From positions 588,589-652,588 of the forward strand of contig CAJNDS010001780.1 in assembly GCA_905221605.1 (NCBI GenBank): DNA of 64,000 nucleotides. Reading direction: 5' to 3'. The position numbers were made by a program, and so were the translations under genes. This DNA is from Symbiodinium natans (taxonomy: Eukaryota > Sar > Dinophyceae > Suessiales > Symbiodiniaceae). This document shows positions 1 through 11,400 of the stretch, in pieces. Each line of letters opens with the position of its first letter. Position 1 is the first letter of the stretch. The notes below the pieces were generated by a model, which did not search any database, was not told the origin of the DNA, and worked only from the letters and a program-made list of their open reading frames with translations.

Positions 1-856
1 CCTCAACCCTAAGCCCAAAGCCCCTAAAACCCGAAACCCTTTAAACCCTAAGCCCCCAAAACCCTACACCCTAAACCCAAAAAGCCCTTAAAACCCTAAA
101 CCCTTCCTTCTCTTAGAACTTCATGAAGTGTTTCAGGCCATATCTTGCCAGAAGGTCGACTTTTGCTTGTACTCAGGAAATTCTTTCAAGACAGGAGCCC
201 CTGTATAAGGTTTCGGGTTTAAGTTTCTATGGTTTGGGGTTTTGGGTTTAGGGCTTAGGGCTTAGGGTTTGACTGAACCCCCTAAGCCCGCCACAGGTTC
301 CAAAGTCCCTTAATCCCACCTTCCTTCCCCCCGACCTTCCTCGCGCCCAAGGCTCATAACTCTAAACCCTCAACCCTAAACCCCAAACCCTAAACCCTAA
401 GCCCCAAACCCTAACCCCAAACCCTAAACCCTAAACCCCAAACCCTAAACCCTAAACCCCAAACCCCAAGCCCTAACCCCTAACCCTTGTCTTTGAGCAC
501 CTGGGCTGCTGCCTTAGCCTTCATGGGCTTGGGGGTGTTGAGCCCTAAGGAATTCACCTTAAACGCTAAACCCTAAACCCCTAAACCTAGAGCCTAGACC
601 CCTAAACCCTAAACCTATGTGGCTTGGGGACTTAGGGTTTTTAGGGCCTACAGGGGTTGTAGGGTTTATGGTCTTTATAGGGCTTAGAAGGGCTTATAGA
701 GTTTACAGGGCATACAGGGTTTTGTAGGGTAAACCCTAAACCCTAAACCCTAAACCCTAAACCCTAAACCCTAAACCCTAAACCCTAAACCCTAAACCCT
801 AAACCCTAAACTGAAGTGAGGGGACTGGGCCCTAGCAGCATGCCCTTTCCGGCAAG
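1..856. other. Upstream intron sequence of the kinesin gene, rich in telomere-like DNA
   Basis: Mixed TTTAGGG and CCCTAAA runs with unique islands at about 105-215 and 488-545. Neither island reads convincingly as coding. The stretch ends in a perfect CCCTAAA array (731-810) just before exon E1. I take it as the intron preceding E1. Confidence 0.5.
731..810 (-). repeat. CCCTAAA array (interstitial telomere-type)
   Basis: About 11 perfect tandem CCCTAAA units on the + strand. It lies 46 bp left of kinesin exon E1. Arrays of the opposite orientation lie nearby, so it is interstitial and not a chromosome end. Confidence 0.95.
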
Positions 857-3800
857 GCTGCTCGCGCCAACGCGCTCTGGGACCAGAAGCAGCGACGAGA
901 GGCACCACAGACAGAACCCGAAGCTCTAAACCCTAAAGCCTAGGCCCTAAACCCAAAACCCCAAAGAGAGCCAAAGCCCAGCAAAGTGCTGCCAAAAGTC
1001 TCCAGGGTTAGTAGGGTTGAAAGGGTGTTGGGGCTTAGAGGGTTTAGGGTTTCTAGTGGTTTGGCGTTCAGGGGTTTAGGGGTTTAGGGTTGGGATTTAG
1101 GGGTTTAGCCCTAAGCCCTAAACCCTAAACCCAAAGCCCTATACCCTAAACGGTGTTTTGGATTCAGGGGTTGCAGCACAGGCACTCATAGAGGAGCTCC
1201 TGCCGAAACGCCTCCGTGCGAAGGCGCAGATGTTTGCAACTCTCCCACCTTATGCTCTTTAGGTGTTCTGTTTAGGGTTTAGGGTTTGGGGTTTGGGGTT
1301 TAGGGTTTAGGGTTTAGTTCTTGGTGTCTTGATTATTCATTAGTCATTATTTATTCTTGTGACTGTTGCTGAGCTTCGGTACCCGACATCTCTGTCCGGC
1401 ATGGTTTCTGGGTACCTGCACACTGCAGCCCTAAAGAATTTGGAGGGTGTAGGGTGCCCAAACCCAAGCCCTCAAGCCATGTAGGATCAAGCTGCAACCC
1501 TGACAATCCCAAACTTCTTTTCCTAAGCTTAGTAGCTGAGTGAGCACACTATACACTTGTTGGGATACTATAATCCCCTGTAGAACTGAAAGTGTACACT
1601 TTTTGGGGGCTTATGAACTCAGCAACCAAGTAAAGCCGAATCCCTTTCTCTGAAACCCAAAACCCTGAACCCTCACCTGTTATCTCGAACCCCGAACACC
1701 ACAACCCTCAAAGCCCTCAAGCCACCTGTAGCCCTAACCCCTAAAATACTAAAACCTAAAGACCAGTATCCCTAAACCCTAAACCCTCGAGCCACCTGCA
1801 ACCCTAAACCCTAACTTAACCTTCAAGCCCTGTAGCCCTAAACCCTACGCCCCAAACCCTAACCCCTAAACCCTCAAGCCCTGCAACCCAAAACCCTCTG
1901 TGCACCTGCAACCCTAAGCCCGGAACCCCCAAGCGCTGCACCCTAAACCCTAAACCCTAAACCCCACACCCCAAACCGTAAACTTAACCCTCAAGCCCTG
2001 CAACCCGAAACCCCAAACCCTAACCCCAAACCTCAAACCCCAAACCCTGAGCCCAGAGGAGCTTCAACGGTCACTTGCCGAGGCCCGCGGCGGAGGGGGC
2101 TCTGGGGTTCAGGGTGTAGGGGGTTCGGGTTCAAGGGTAAGGGTTTAGGGTTTAGGGTTCATGGTGTAGGGGGTTCGGGTTCAGGGTTCAGGGGTTAGGG
2201 TTTCGGGTTTGTGGGGTATAGGGTCATAAGTCATAGGGTTTATAGGTTGGTAGGTTTTTAGGGTTTCTAGAACCCTAAACCCTGAACCCTAAACCCTGAA
2301 CCCTGAACCCTAAACCCTAAACCCTAAACCCTAAGCCGCTTGGGAGGTGAGGCAGCGCATGGCCAGCCGCAGCTCGGAGATCTCCTTGAAGAAGGAGGCG
2401 GGACGGACCTCGCCTAAAGCCCTAATGCACCGGAAACTTCCCGGGTTTAGGGTTTAGGGTTTAGGGTGTTAGGGTGTTAGGGTTTAGGGTTTAGGGTAAA
2501 TTTTCGGGTTGAGGGGTTTAGGGCAAAGGCTGTAGGGTCTTTGTGTTCAAGGTTTGGTTTAACTCTCATTGAATCCTAAGCCCTCAGCTCTCAGCAGTCC
2601 TTACGTTTAGGGTTTAGGGTTTTAGGGTTTTAGGGTTTTAGGGTTTTAGGGTTTTAGGGTTTAGGCTTTAGAGTTTAGGGTTTTAGGGTTTTAGGGCTTT
2701 AGGGTTTAGGGTTTAGGGTTTAGGGTTTAGGGTTTAGGGTTTATGCTTTAGGGTTTAGGGTTTAGGGTTCAGGGTTCAGGGTTTGGGCTCCAAGGGCTCC
2801 AAGGGCGAGGGCCTGTGGGTCTAAAGGGTTTAGAGTTTAGGGTTTAGGGTTTAGGGTTTAGGGATTTTTGTTGCCTTAGACTGCTAGCACGGATCCCTCC
2901 CAAATGAAAACGCCCTAAGTGGGCGTGGCGTTTAGGGTCTGGGGTTTTTCCAGACTAAGCCCTCGGCCCTAAACCCTAAACCCTAAGCCCTAAACCCTAA
3001 ACCCTAAACCCTAAACCCTAAACCCTAAACCCACACAGGAGTCGGAGCTCCAGATGTTCAAGCTCCACGAAGGCGGCCCTGCACGAAAGGGAGGTGGAAT
3101 GGTTGGCCTTTAGGGGATAGGATTAGGGTTTAGGGTTTAGGGTTTAGGGATTAGGGTTTAGGGGTTTAGGGTTCTAGGGTTTTAGGGTTTTGGGGTTTTA
3201 GGGTTCTAGGGTTTTAGGGTTTTTAGGCACTTCAACTGAAGCCCTGCGAAGCGGGGGTTTTTGGGGTTTAGGGTTCAGGGTTTAAGGTTTAGGGTTTTTT
3301 TGGGGCATGCCCCGAAGCCCAGACCCAATACTACCTTAAACCCTAAACTATATATATATATATATACACCCTAAACCCTTTATTATACCCTAAACCCTTT
3401 ATTATACCCTAAACCCTTTATTATACCCTAAACCCTTTATTATACCCTAAACCCTTTATCTTACCCTAAACTTGAAACACTATATAACCTGCATACGCTG
3501 TATACCCTAAGCCCTAAACCCTGTATCTAATTACCACAAACTCTCGTTGGAAGGAACCCCTGCCAAGGAACCCTAAACCCTTAGAGCCTCAAACCTAAAC
3601 CCCTAGTCCCTAAACCCTAAACCCTGCCTTCCCCCCAAAACCCTAAGCCCCAAGCCTCTAGACCCCTAAACCCCCAAACCCCGCAGCCCCTAAACCCTAA
3701 ACCCCTAAACCCCTAAACCCCTAAACCCCTAAACCCCTAAACCCCTAAACCCCTAAACCCCTAAACCCCTAAACCCCTAAACCCTAAACCCTACATACCC

Positions 3801-6800
3801 TAAACCCTACATACCTTCAGAAGCCCTGCAGATCCCCTGCCAAGGCTCTGCAGAGATCGCCTCCCAGTTCGCGGCGCTCTCGGCCCAGCTCACAGCTGAG
3901 GCACGGATGGGGTTTAGGGTTTAGGGTTTAGGGTTTAGGAAAGTTTAGGGCTCACTGTTCGGAGTTCAGGGTTTGTAGAAATTGTATAGGGCTTGTGTCC
4001 GGAGTTTCGGTTTTGTCAGGAGGTGCTTGTGTGCCCCCAATGCGTGTGCCCCCTTTACTCTTGGGTGTTGCAGTACTTTACTAAATGTACACCCTACACA
4101 ATAGTTCATGCTTCTCCCGCCCCATAAGCAAAGCCTTCTTGAAACTAACAACCCTGCCCAACTTCCCGATCCGTCCCCACCCTGCCCCCCCCCCCCCCCC
4201 CACCCTACCCTGCGAACATACAGCAGCCGCCGGAGGCTTGGGGTTTAGGCGAGGCCTTTAAAAAGGGTTACTTTATAGTTACGCTGTGAGTTTTTATTAG
4301 GGTTTAGGGGGGGCTAATCTGGGTGAACGGGGGGCTGGGGTGGGGGTTGGGGGGGAAAGAGATTTAGAGTAACGGGGGCACCCCCCCGAAACTCTGCAAA
4401 ACGCGAGGGTTTTGGGGGGGGGGTGCCCCCATTACTCTAAATACACTCTAAGCTTCTCTAACCCTCCTCCCCCCCCTCCCCCTCCGCCCGCCTCTTCCCC
4501 CTCCCCCTCCGCCCGCCTCCCCCATCCCCCACGCCATACGGCGGCCAGCATGCCACTCGGACTGGATGTCATTGGCAGCTGGCACGTGCAGCTCCAATTC
4601 GAAGGGGCGTCGTTCCTTGAACAACTCGGTCATGATAGAACGCAACCCCTGCAGCAGCTCCACCAGGAACAATGGGCACTGCACGGGCCATTGAAACTCA
4701 CACTGTGTTACACCGTCTTGCAGAAGTGGTATTTCGAGGGTCAAATCAGCTCAACCATGCAACATGCCCCGAATCGGCCAGAGCTCTTAATCTGCAATAT
4801 GTCTTAAAGCGATTTAAAATGATATGAAGCCTGTTAAAGCTGTATAAAGCGACTTGAAGTGGCTTAAAGCGACTTAAAGTAGTTTACAGCGACTTAGAGC
4901 CCCACTCTAAAACTGCAGAGGATCAGGCGAGAGTAGCGGGGGCACGTGGAAGTGGGGCACACAAACTCCTCCTGATTTTGGGCAAAAGTTTTGGGCGAGT
5001 TTTGCTTTTGCTTTTTCAGGGTTTGCATTCGGAGTTTTGGGCGGGTTTTGTGGTTTTGAGCGAGTGTTTTTTCCTGCTCTCTTCGTGGAGCCATTTAGGG
5101 GCTTTTTGGGACCTCCCGCGAACTTTGTGTCCTCCTTGAGCCTTTTGGATGCATGTACTTAAATTCGGCTTCTCAGCTGTTTAGACAAGCGACTTTGTAA
5201 ATCCAGAATGACAAGGCATACAATTTCCATTTATGCCGGTCTTGAAGGGTTTAGGGTTCAGGGTTTAGGGTTTAGGATGCCTTAGCTTAGCACCCTTGGG
5301 TTTAGAGTTGAGGTTTAAGGTGTTCCCGAAGCCGCGGAGCACTAAAATCCAAACCCTGAACCCTAAAGCCCCCTATCCCCTCGTCAGGGCCTTGGGGTCT
5401 AGGTCTAAACCCTAAAGCCCTAAACCCTAGACCCTAAACCCTAGACCCTAGACCCTAAACCCCCTAAAACGGAGTGCAAGCTGCCCCCCCCCCCCCCCCA
5501 GTCAGTCGCCCCGACGCGAGGACGAGACGCATCGCCGACTGGAAGTTGGCGTGCAGGCCAAGGACAGCGGTCATTAGGTCTTTGTGGGGTTTAGGGTTTG
5601 GGGTTTAGGGTGGTTTGGGTTGTTTTGGGGAGTTTGGGCAGCGTAGGGTTTGGGATTTCAGAGTGGAGGGTTTGGATTTTTGCTTGGGGTTTGGGCGGTT
5701 TAGGGTTTGGGGTTATCGAGTGGAGGGTTTGGGCTTTGCTTTAGGGGTCTGGGGCGGTGTAGGATTAGAGGCTAGGGGTTTGGGTTGTTTTTGGTTTGGG
5801 TGGTTTAGGGTTTCGGCAGTTTACTGTGAGGTTTAGGGTGTATTCGTGTAGGCAACGACATGGTCTTTAGACTTTAGTGTTTGTTTGGGGTTTATAAGGT
5901 TGGAGGGTCAAGGTTTAGGAGGAGGGCTTGCGGATTGGATTAGCTGAGACTGATCCTAGGATGTAGGTGTAGGGTTTAAAAAAACATGTTCCCTTAGTAG
6001 TCATGGGCTTATTTTGTTAATTCAGAAGGTTCCAAAGGCCAATCCAGGTTAAAACCTCCAGCCCGATACCCTGAACCCTGAACCCTAAACCTTAACCCTA
6101 AACCCTAAACAAACCCTAAACCCTAAACCCTAAACCCTAAACCCTAAACCCTAAACCCTAAACCCTAAACCCTAAACCCTAAACCCTTATCCGGCGGCAG
6201 GAGAGCTCACTCGCTCATGACAGGGAGACCATCCGGGCCCTGGTGGATGCCAAGGCGCGAAGCTTCAGGCCTAGACCCAGATTCAGCGATTTAGGGTTTC
6301 GGGTTTAGGGTTTAGGGTTAGGGTTTAGGGTTTAGGGTTTAGGGTTAAGGGTCATATGGTTTAGGGTTAAGGGTTTTGGGTTTACTGCTCAGGGCCTAGA
6401 GATTGTGGTTCGGGGTGTAATCTCAGCTAGGGAGTGCATCGTGAATATGCGCGCCGCCGAGTTCTGACGGTAACCAGTACACGAGTAAAGTAATTAATTG
6501 CAAAGACCCGTTGGCCCATAGGCCTTCATGTAACCAGCTGTTTGGTACCTTCCACACACTCCTGGCGGTTTACGGTTTAGGGTTTAGGGCCCGTAAGTTC
6601 TAAACCTACTTGGATTCAGGACCCCCCCCACCCCCGTCCGAGAGGCACGAAAGATCTTTGAAGCAGACTCCTGCTTGGCACTCATAGCTTGTACGGTTTA
6701 AGGACTCTATAGCCCTTGACCCTAAGCCATTCACCCTAAACCAACCGTAAACCCAGATACTCTTGCCCAAGTTCTTCGACGGGTCGCGGACTCAAGCCCG

Positions 6801-8430
6801 AGTTCCCGAAACCCCTACGCATTGTGCAGCTTTTGTCTAGTGCTTTGACTGTTTTCGCTTTGCATGACATGGCAAGAGAACATGTCATGTTGTGCCGAAC
6901 TCTACACAGGCCCAAACAGTTGAGGAACAACACCTTGGCGTTTTCAAATGTTGTTCTTGATACGTGGCACCAGGACGCTGAGGAGAACGCGCTTCGTGAT
7001 CATGCTGTGTCCCAACTTTCCACACTGGACGAAAGACGCATCAGAATCCGTCGGAATGGCTGCACTAGGGCGCAGTTGACAGCCAAAAAGCACCCTACAA
7101 GCCTGAGAAGCTAGACTTCTTAAGCATCACACAAATTTCAAACCTTTGCAAAGAAGCATAAACAGCCTTAGACACCCAACCTTAAAAGCCTGAAACAACT
7201 TAAACCCTAAACCCTAAACCCTAAACCCTAAACCCCCCACCCCCCACCCCCAACCCCAACCCACCCCCCCCCCCCCCCCTTTTTTCGAAGTCGCACGCAG
7301 GCCGCGGCCGCGGCTGCGGCCGCAGCACAGCGGCGACTGGCCGTGGACCTCCAAGAAGCGGCGGCCACGGCCGCTGGGCTCAGTGGCGGAGCCCTCCTGG
7401 GGTTTTCTGTTGGGTTTTTGGGGTTTTAGGGGTCAGGTTTAGGGCTTATAGGGTTTTGGGGGGAGTAGAGGTTTAAGGGTTTGACTAAGGTCTAGGGGTG
7501 TTAGGCGGAGGAGGGAGGCCGGTGGGTTCGAGTTGAGGTTTTGTAACCTTGACAGGGGTTGGGGTTGTAGGGTTGAGAAGGGATTCAGGGTTTAGGATTT
7601 AGGGGTTTAAAAAGCGTTTAGGGTTTAGGGGTTAGGGGTTTAGGGGTTAGGGATTAGGGGTTTAGGGCTATAGCGGCGTTTTGGTCTTAGGCACGTTTAG
7701 GCATTACCTTGCCCCAGCGCTTTGGGCCATTCTGCTTCTGGGACCAGTGAACTAAACTCGACCCGCAAACCCTAAACCTAAACCCTAAACCCTTAACCCT
7801 TAACCCTTAAACCTAAACCTCACTAGGCCCTTATTTCTTGTGTTGGGAGCGGCTTCGGTTCCGTTATACGGCCTTTGAACCCAAAAAATGGGCACCCTTC
7901 CTTCCCAGGTCACTCTTGGGTCCAGCCCAAAATCCAAAACTCTGAAGCCTGGAGCCTAAACCCTCAAATGTCTGCTTTTGGGCTTTGTATCACCCTAAAC
8001 CCTGAACCCTAAACCCTAAACCCTGAACCCTGAACCCACAGTGCATCCCGAGAGGGGAGTGTCCAGCAGGGCGTCCTTGCAAGGGCTTTCGAATCGGGGG
8101 CCTTTGTGCCCCACCTCGAACTCTGGGATGGAAGCCCTAAACCCTAAACCCTAAACCCTCTGAGGCCTCATGGCCCCCAAGCTTTGAATCCACACCCCGA
8201 AAACATGCATCCTATGGATCCTAGGCATGCCGAACCTTAAGCCCTACACTTTGAACCCTAAACCCTAAACCCGAAACCCTAAACCCTAAACCTAAACCCC
8301 AAACCCTAAACCCTAAACCCTAAACGGCCCTAAGCTCTAAACCCAAAACCCCAAAACCCCCGAAAAACAAAAAAAAAAAAAAACATGAAGCCAGCCCCAG
8401 GCCAGCTCTGCCGCCGAGGAGCGCACAGAG
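857..8430 (+). CDS. Kinesin-14 tail, coiled-coil exons E1-E10
   Basis: Inferred exons: 857-901, 1182-1223, 2059-2082, 2347-2397, 3039-3072, 3854-3900, 5506-5556, 6201-6254, 7301-7369, 8401-8430. They read as charged, alanine-rich helical sequence (ALIEELLPKRLRAK, ESELQMFKLHEE, ESSLAHDRETIRALVDAK, an alanine run followed by QRRLAVDLQEAAAT), typical of a kinesin-14 stalk. No stalk sequence is conserved enough to prove each exon. The support is phase compatibility, GC...AG borders and position between telomere-like arrays. E6 could start 2 nt later and E7 4 nt earlier. Further exons may be missing, for example near 6645. Confidence 0.65.
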
Positions 8431-11400
8431 GCCCGGTAGGTGAGGAAGCAGTGTAGGGTTTTGGGTTTAGGGTTTAGGGCTATTGGTGAGTATTAACAAA
8501 TTAGGATTTAGGATTCAGGGTTTTGGGTATTTTTGGTGAGTGTATAGGCTTTTTGAGGGATATCGGCTAGTGTACATCTTGTGTCCTTTTGGGGATGCGA
8601 GTTCTCAAAGCCCGACTTCATGTGATCCCCACTTAAACCCTGGTCGCTTAAAGCCTTAAACTGGAGCTTTGTTAAGCTTTAAAGCACAATCAACCTTTAA
8701 TCTCTGAAGCCCGAACTTCTGTTCTAATCCCTAAACCCTATACCCTTACGCTAAACCTAGCCCAAAAAACCACAAAGCGTGAGGGGCCGAGGCGAGAAGG
8801 CAGGATGCGGGCGTGCCCTCATCATGCGGGAACACACGAAAAGCTAGATAAACAATGAAGGCAACGGAAGGGACAGGTTCAGGGCTCAGAGCGTAGAATA
8901 GTTGCGGATGAGGGATGAACCGTAGACACTACCCCCCCTCCAGTCCTGGCAGTTTGCCCTTCCGCGCGCGCAGGTCTTGGCCCACAACGTCCCGCGTGCC
9001 CGCGCGCTGCACAACGGCAACTGGGCCGTTTTTTAGGTCAGGGGTTTGGGAGTTTAGGCTTTCGGGCGTTCTGGTTCATGGAATAGGTTTTCTGGCTTCC
9101 GAGGTCCGGCTAGAGGGTTTTCGATGCTCCGTCCTGTAACCTGTAGGAAAGGAATGGTTTAGGGTTCAGGGTTGAGGATTGAGGATTGAGGGTTGAGGCT
9201 GAGAAGATCAGGAATGCCAAGTGCGGTCAGATGGCTCGAGCAGCGAAGCTCAGCCTCTTGATGGCGACTCCGAAACCCTAAACCGTAAACCCTATAACCC
9301 TATAACCCTATAACCCTATAACCCTATAACCCTATAACCCTATAACCCTATAACCCTATAACCCTATAACCCTATAACCCTATAACCCTATAACCCTAAA
9401 CCCTAAATCCTAAACCATAAGCACCCACTCAAACCCCAAACCCTACACTTACACCCCAAACCCTACACCTACACTCCAAACCCTACACCTACGCCCCAAA
9501 CCTACAAAGGTTAGACATCCTAGAGCCCCGATCCTGAGAGTGCAGACAATTCAGTCTGTGAGCCTTAGGAGGTTCTATGGCTAGTTATTTAGCCTGAGTA
9601 TGGTTTAGGGATTAGGGTTTAAGGTTTAAGGTTTAGGGTTTAGGGTATAACTGGTTATAGCCTGATTTTGGAGGACTTCGAACCCCCTCAACCCAAACCT
9701 TTTTTTCTATACACTCTACACCCTGTTCCCCCAAACCTAACCTGTAAGCCCCCTAAGCCCCCTCAGCGACGTCAGCGACGTCAGCCCCCTCACGCCCCTC
9801 AGCCCCCTCAAACCCCTCAGCCCCCTCAGCCCCGAACCCCTAAGCACACGCTCAAGACCCCCTAAACCCTAAACCCTGAACCCTAAACCCTAAACCCTAA
9901 ACCCAAAACCCCTGGTGTGTGATCCGAGGCTTGATGAACCTCAAAGGCCCGGCGCTTCAGCTTTAGGTTTTAGGGCCTTGGGTTTGGGGGGCTTGGGTTC
10001 GGGGGGCTTGGGGGCTTAGGCTTTGGGGCTTGCTTGGAGGTTCATGGTACGTATAAACCCATTAAAACTGTACTTAAAACTGTGCTTATAACCATATTGG
10101 GGCATTCAAGGGGCTTGCAAGTGGGCTATAGGTACAGTTAGAATTGGTTAATAAGTACCCTGAACCTCCAAGTGGGGTTTAGGGTTTAGGGTTGAGGGTT
10201 TAAGTTTCGGGTTTAGGGTTTAGGGGGATTCGGGGGATTAGGGGTTGGGGTTTAGGATCTCATGGTTTAATTAGGGGGATGAGGGGGTGAATAGGGTTTA
10301 GGGCTTTGAAGGGCTTCTTGTGACTGTGGTCTTGAGGGTTTACGAGCGGTCTGAGGCCTCGTTCAGGGTAAGATTTTCATGTTCAAGTCTTGTAGGCTGC
10401 TTACCTCTTTTTGGCGGTTTCTAGTGCATTTAGTGTTTCGGGGGTTCTTGAGGCTGGCAGAACACCGGCTGATCCTCCAAGTCGTGGGTTTAGGGTTCAG
10501 GGTTCAGGGTTTAGGGTTTAGGGTTTAGGGCCTAGCATGTATAGGGCAGCTCTTCTCAAAAGGTTTTCCGACTCCCTGAACCTCAAACCCTGAACGGCCC
10601 TAAACCCTAAACCCTCAACCCGAACCCCCTTAGCCCTAAACCATGAACCGCCCGTAAGCCTCCGACTCCACCGAGATCGCGGGATCCAAAGGTGGACCCC
10701 CAACACAAGAATCGAACAAGGGGCTATCAAGGGTTTGTAAGGGTTATGGTTTAGTTCTCAGGGTTCAAGGTTTAGTGTTCCGGGTTTAAGGTTCAGTGTT
10801 CAGCTTTGGGGTTTAGAGTTTAGGGTTAAGAGGCCCTTCAGGGTTTATGGTTCTTGGGGCTTATGAAGTCTTCTTCGGCCCTTGTAATCAGGAGATTGTT
10901 TCTTTTGCAGCGACGGTCGAATCCCTGAACCCCTTTAAGAAAGCCAGCAGCAAGGACCTGGGTACATACGGATCCCACATGTCAGTGCCCATATTGGGGG
11001 CCCATACCTGCAGATTTCAATTGGTCAAGGGTCTGAACAGGGTTTGGGCTTTGTGAAGGTTTTGGAGGTCATTTTGGAATAAGGGAATTCGGTACCGTTT
11101 TGAATCCCTGGAAGGGTATATACAAAAAGGGGGGGTGCAAGGTACCTACTTCCATCATTCCTTGCTAAGAACCAGTAAGGTGAGAGGGTAAATGTACAGA
11201 TATATTATAGCGCGGGTATAAAGTACTCAATTCCTTCATTCCTGACTAAGAGCCAACCCGACGCCTTAAACCCTAAACCCCAAACCGCCCAAACCCCAAA
11301 CCCCAAACCCCAAACCCCAAACCCCAAACCCCAAACCCTAAACCCTAAACCCTAAACCCTAAACCCCAGCAAGTTTAGGTTGTCTCTCAGCCTTTGCCAG

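Noticed and set aside
4412-4550. Proline-rich start of a + strand frame
   Set aside because: Low-complexity CCTCCC/CCCCCG tract; only the unique part right of 4545 looks protein-like.
5615-5836. 73-residue Gly/Phe/Val frame
   Set aside because: Reading of degenerate TTTAGGG repeats; many similar GFRV-type or NPKP-type frames across the window have the same cause.
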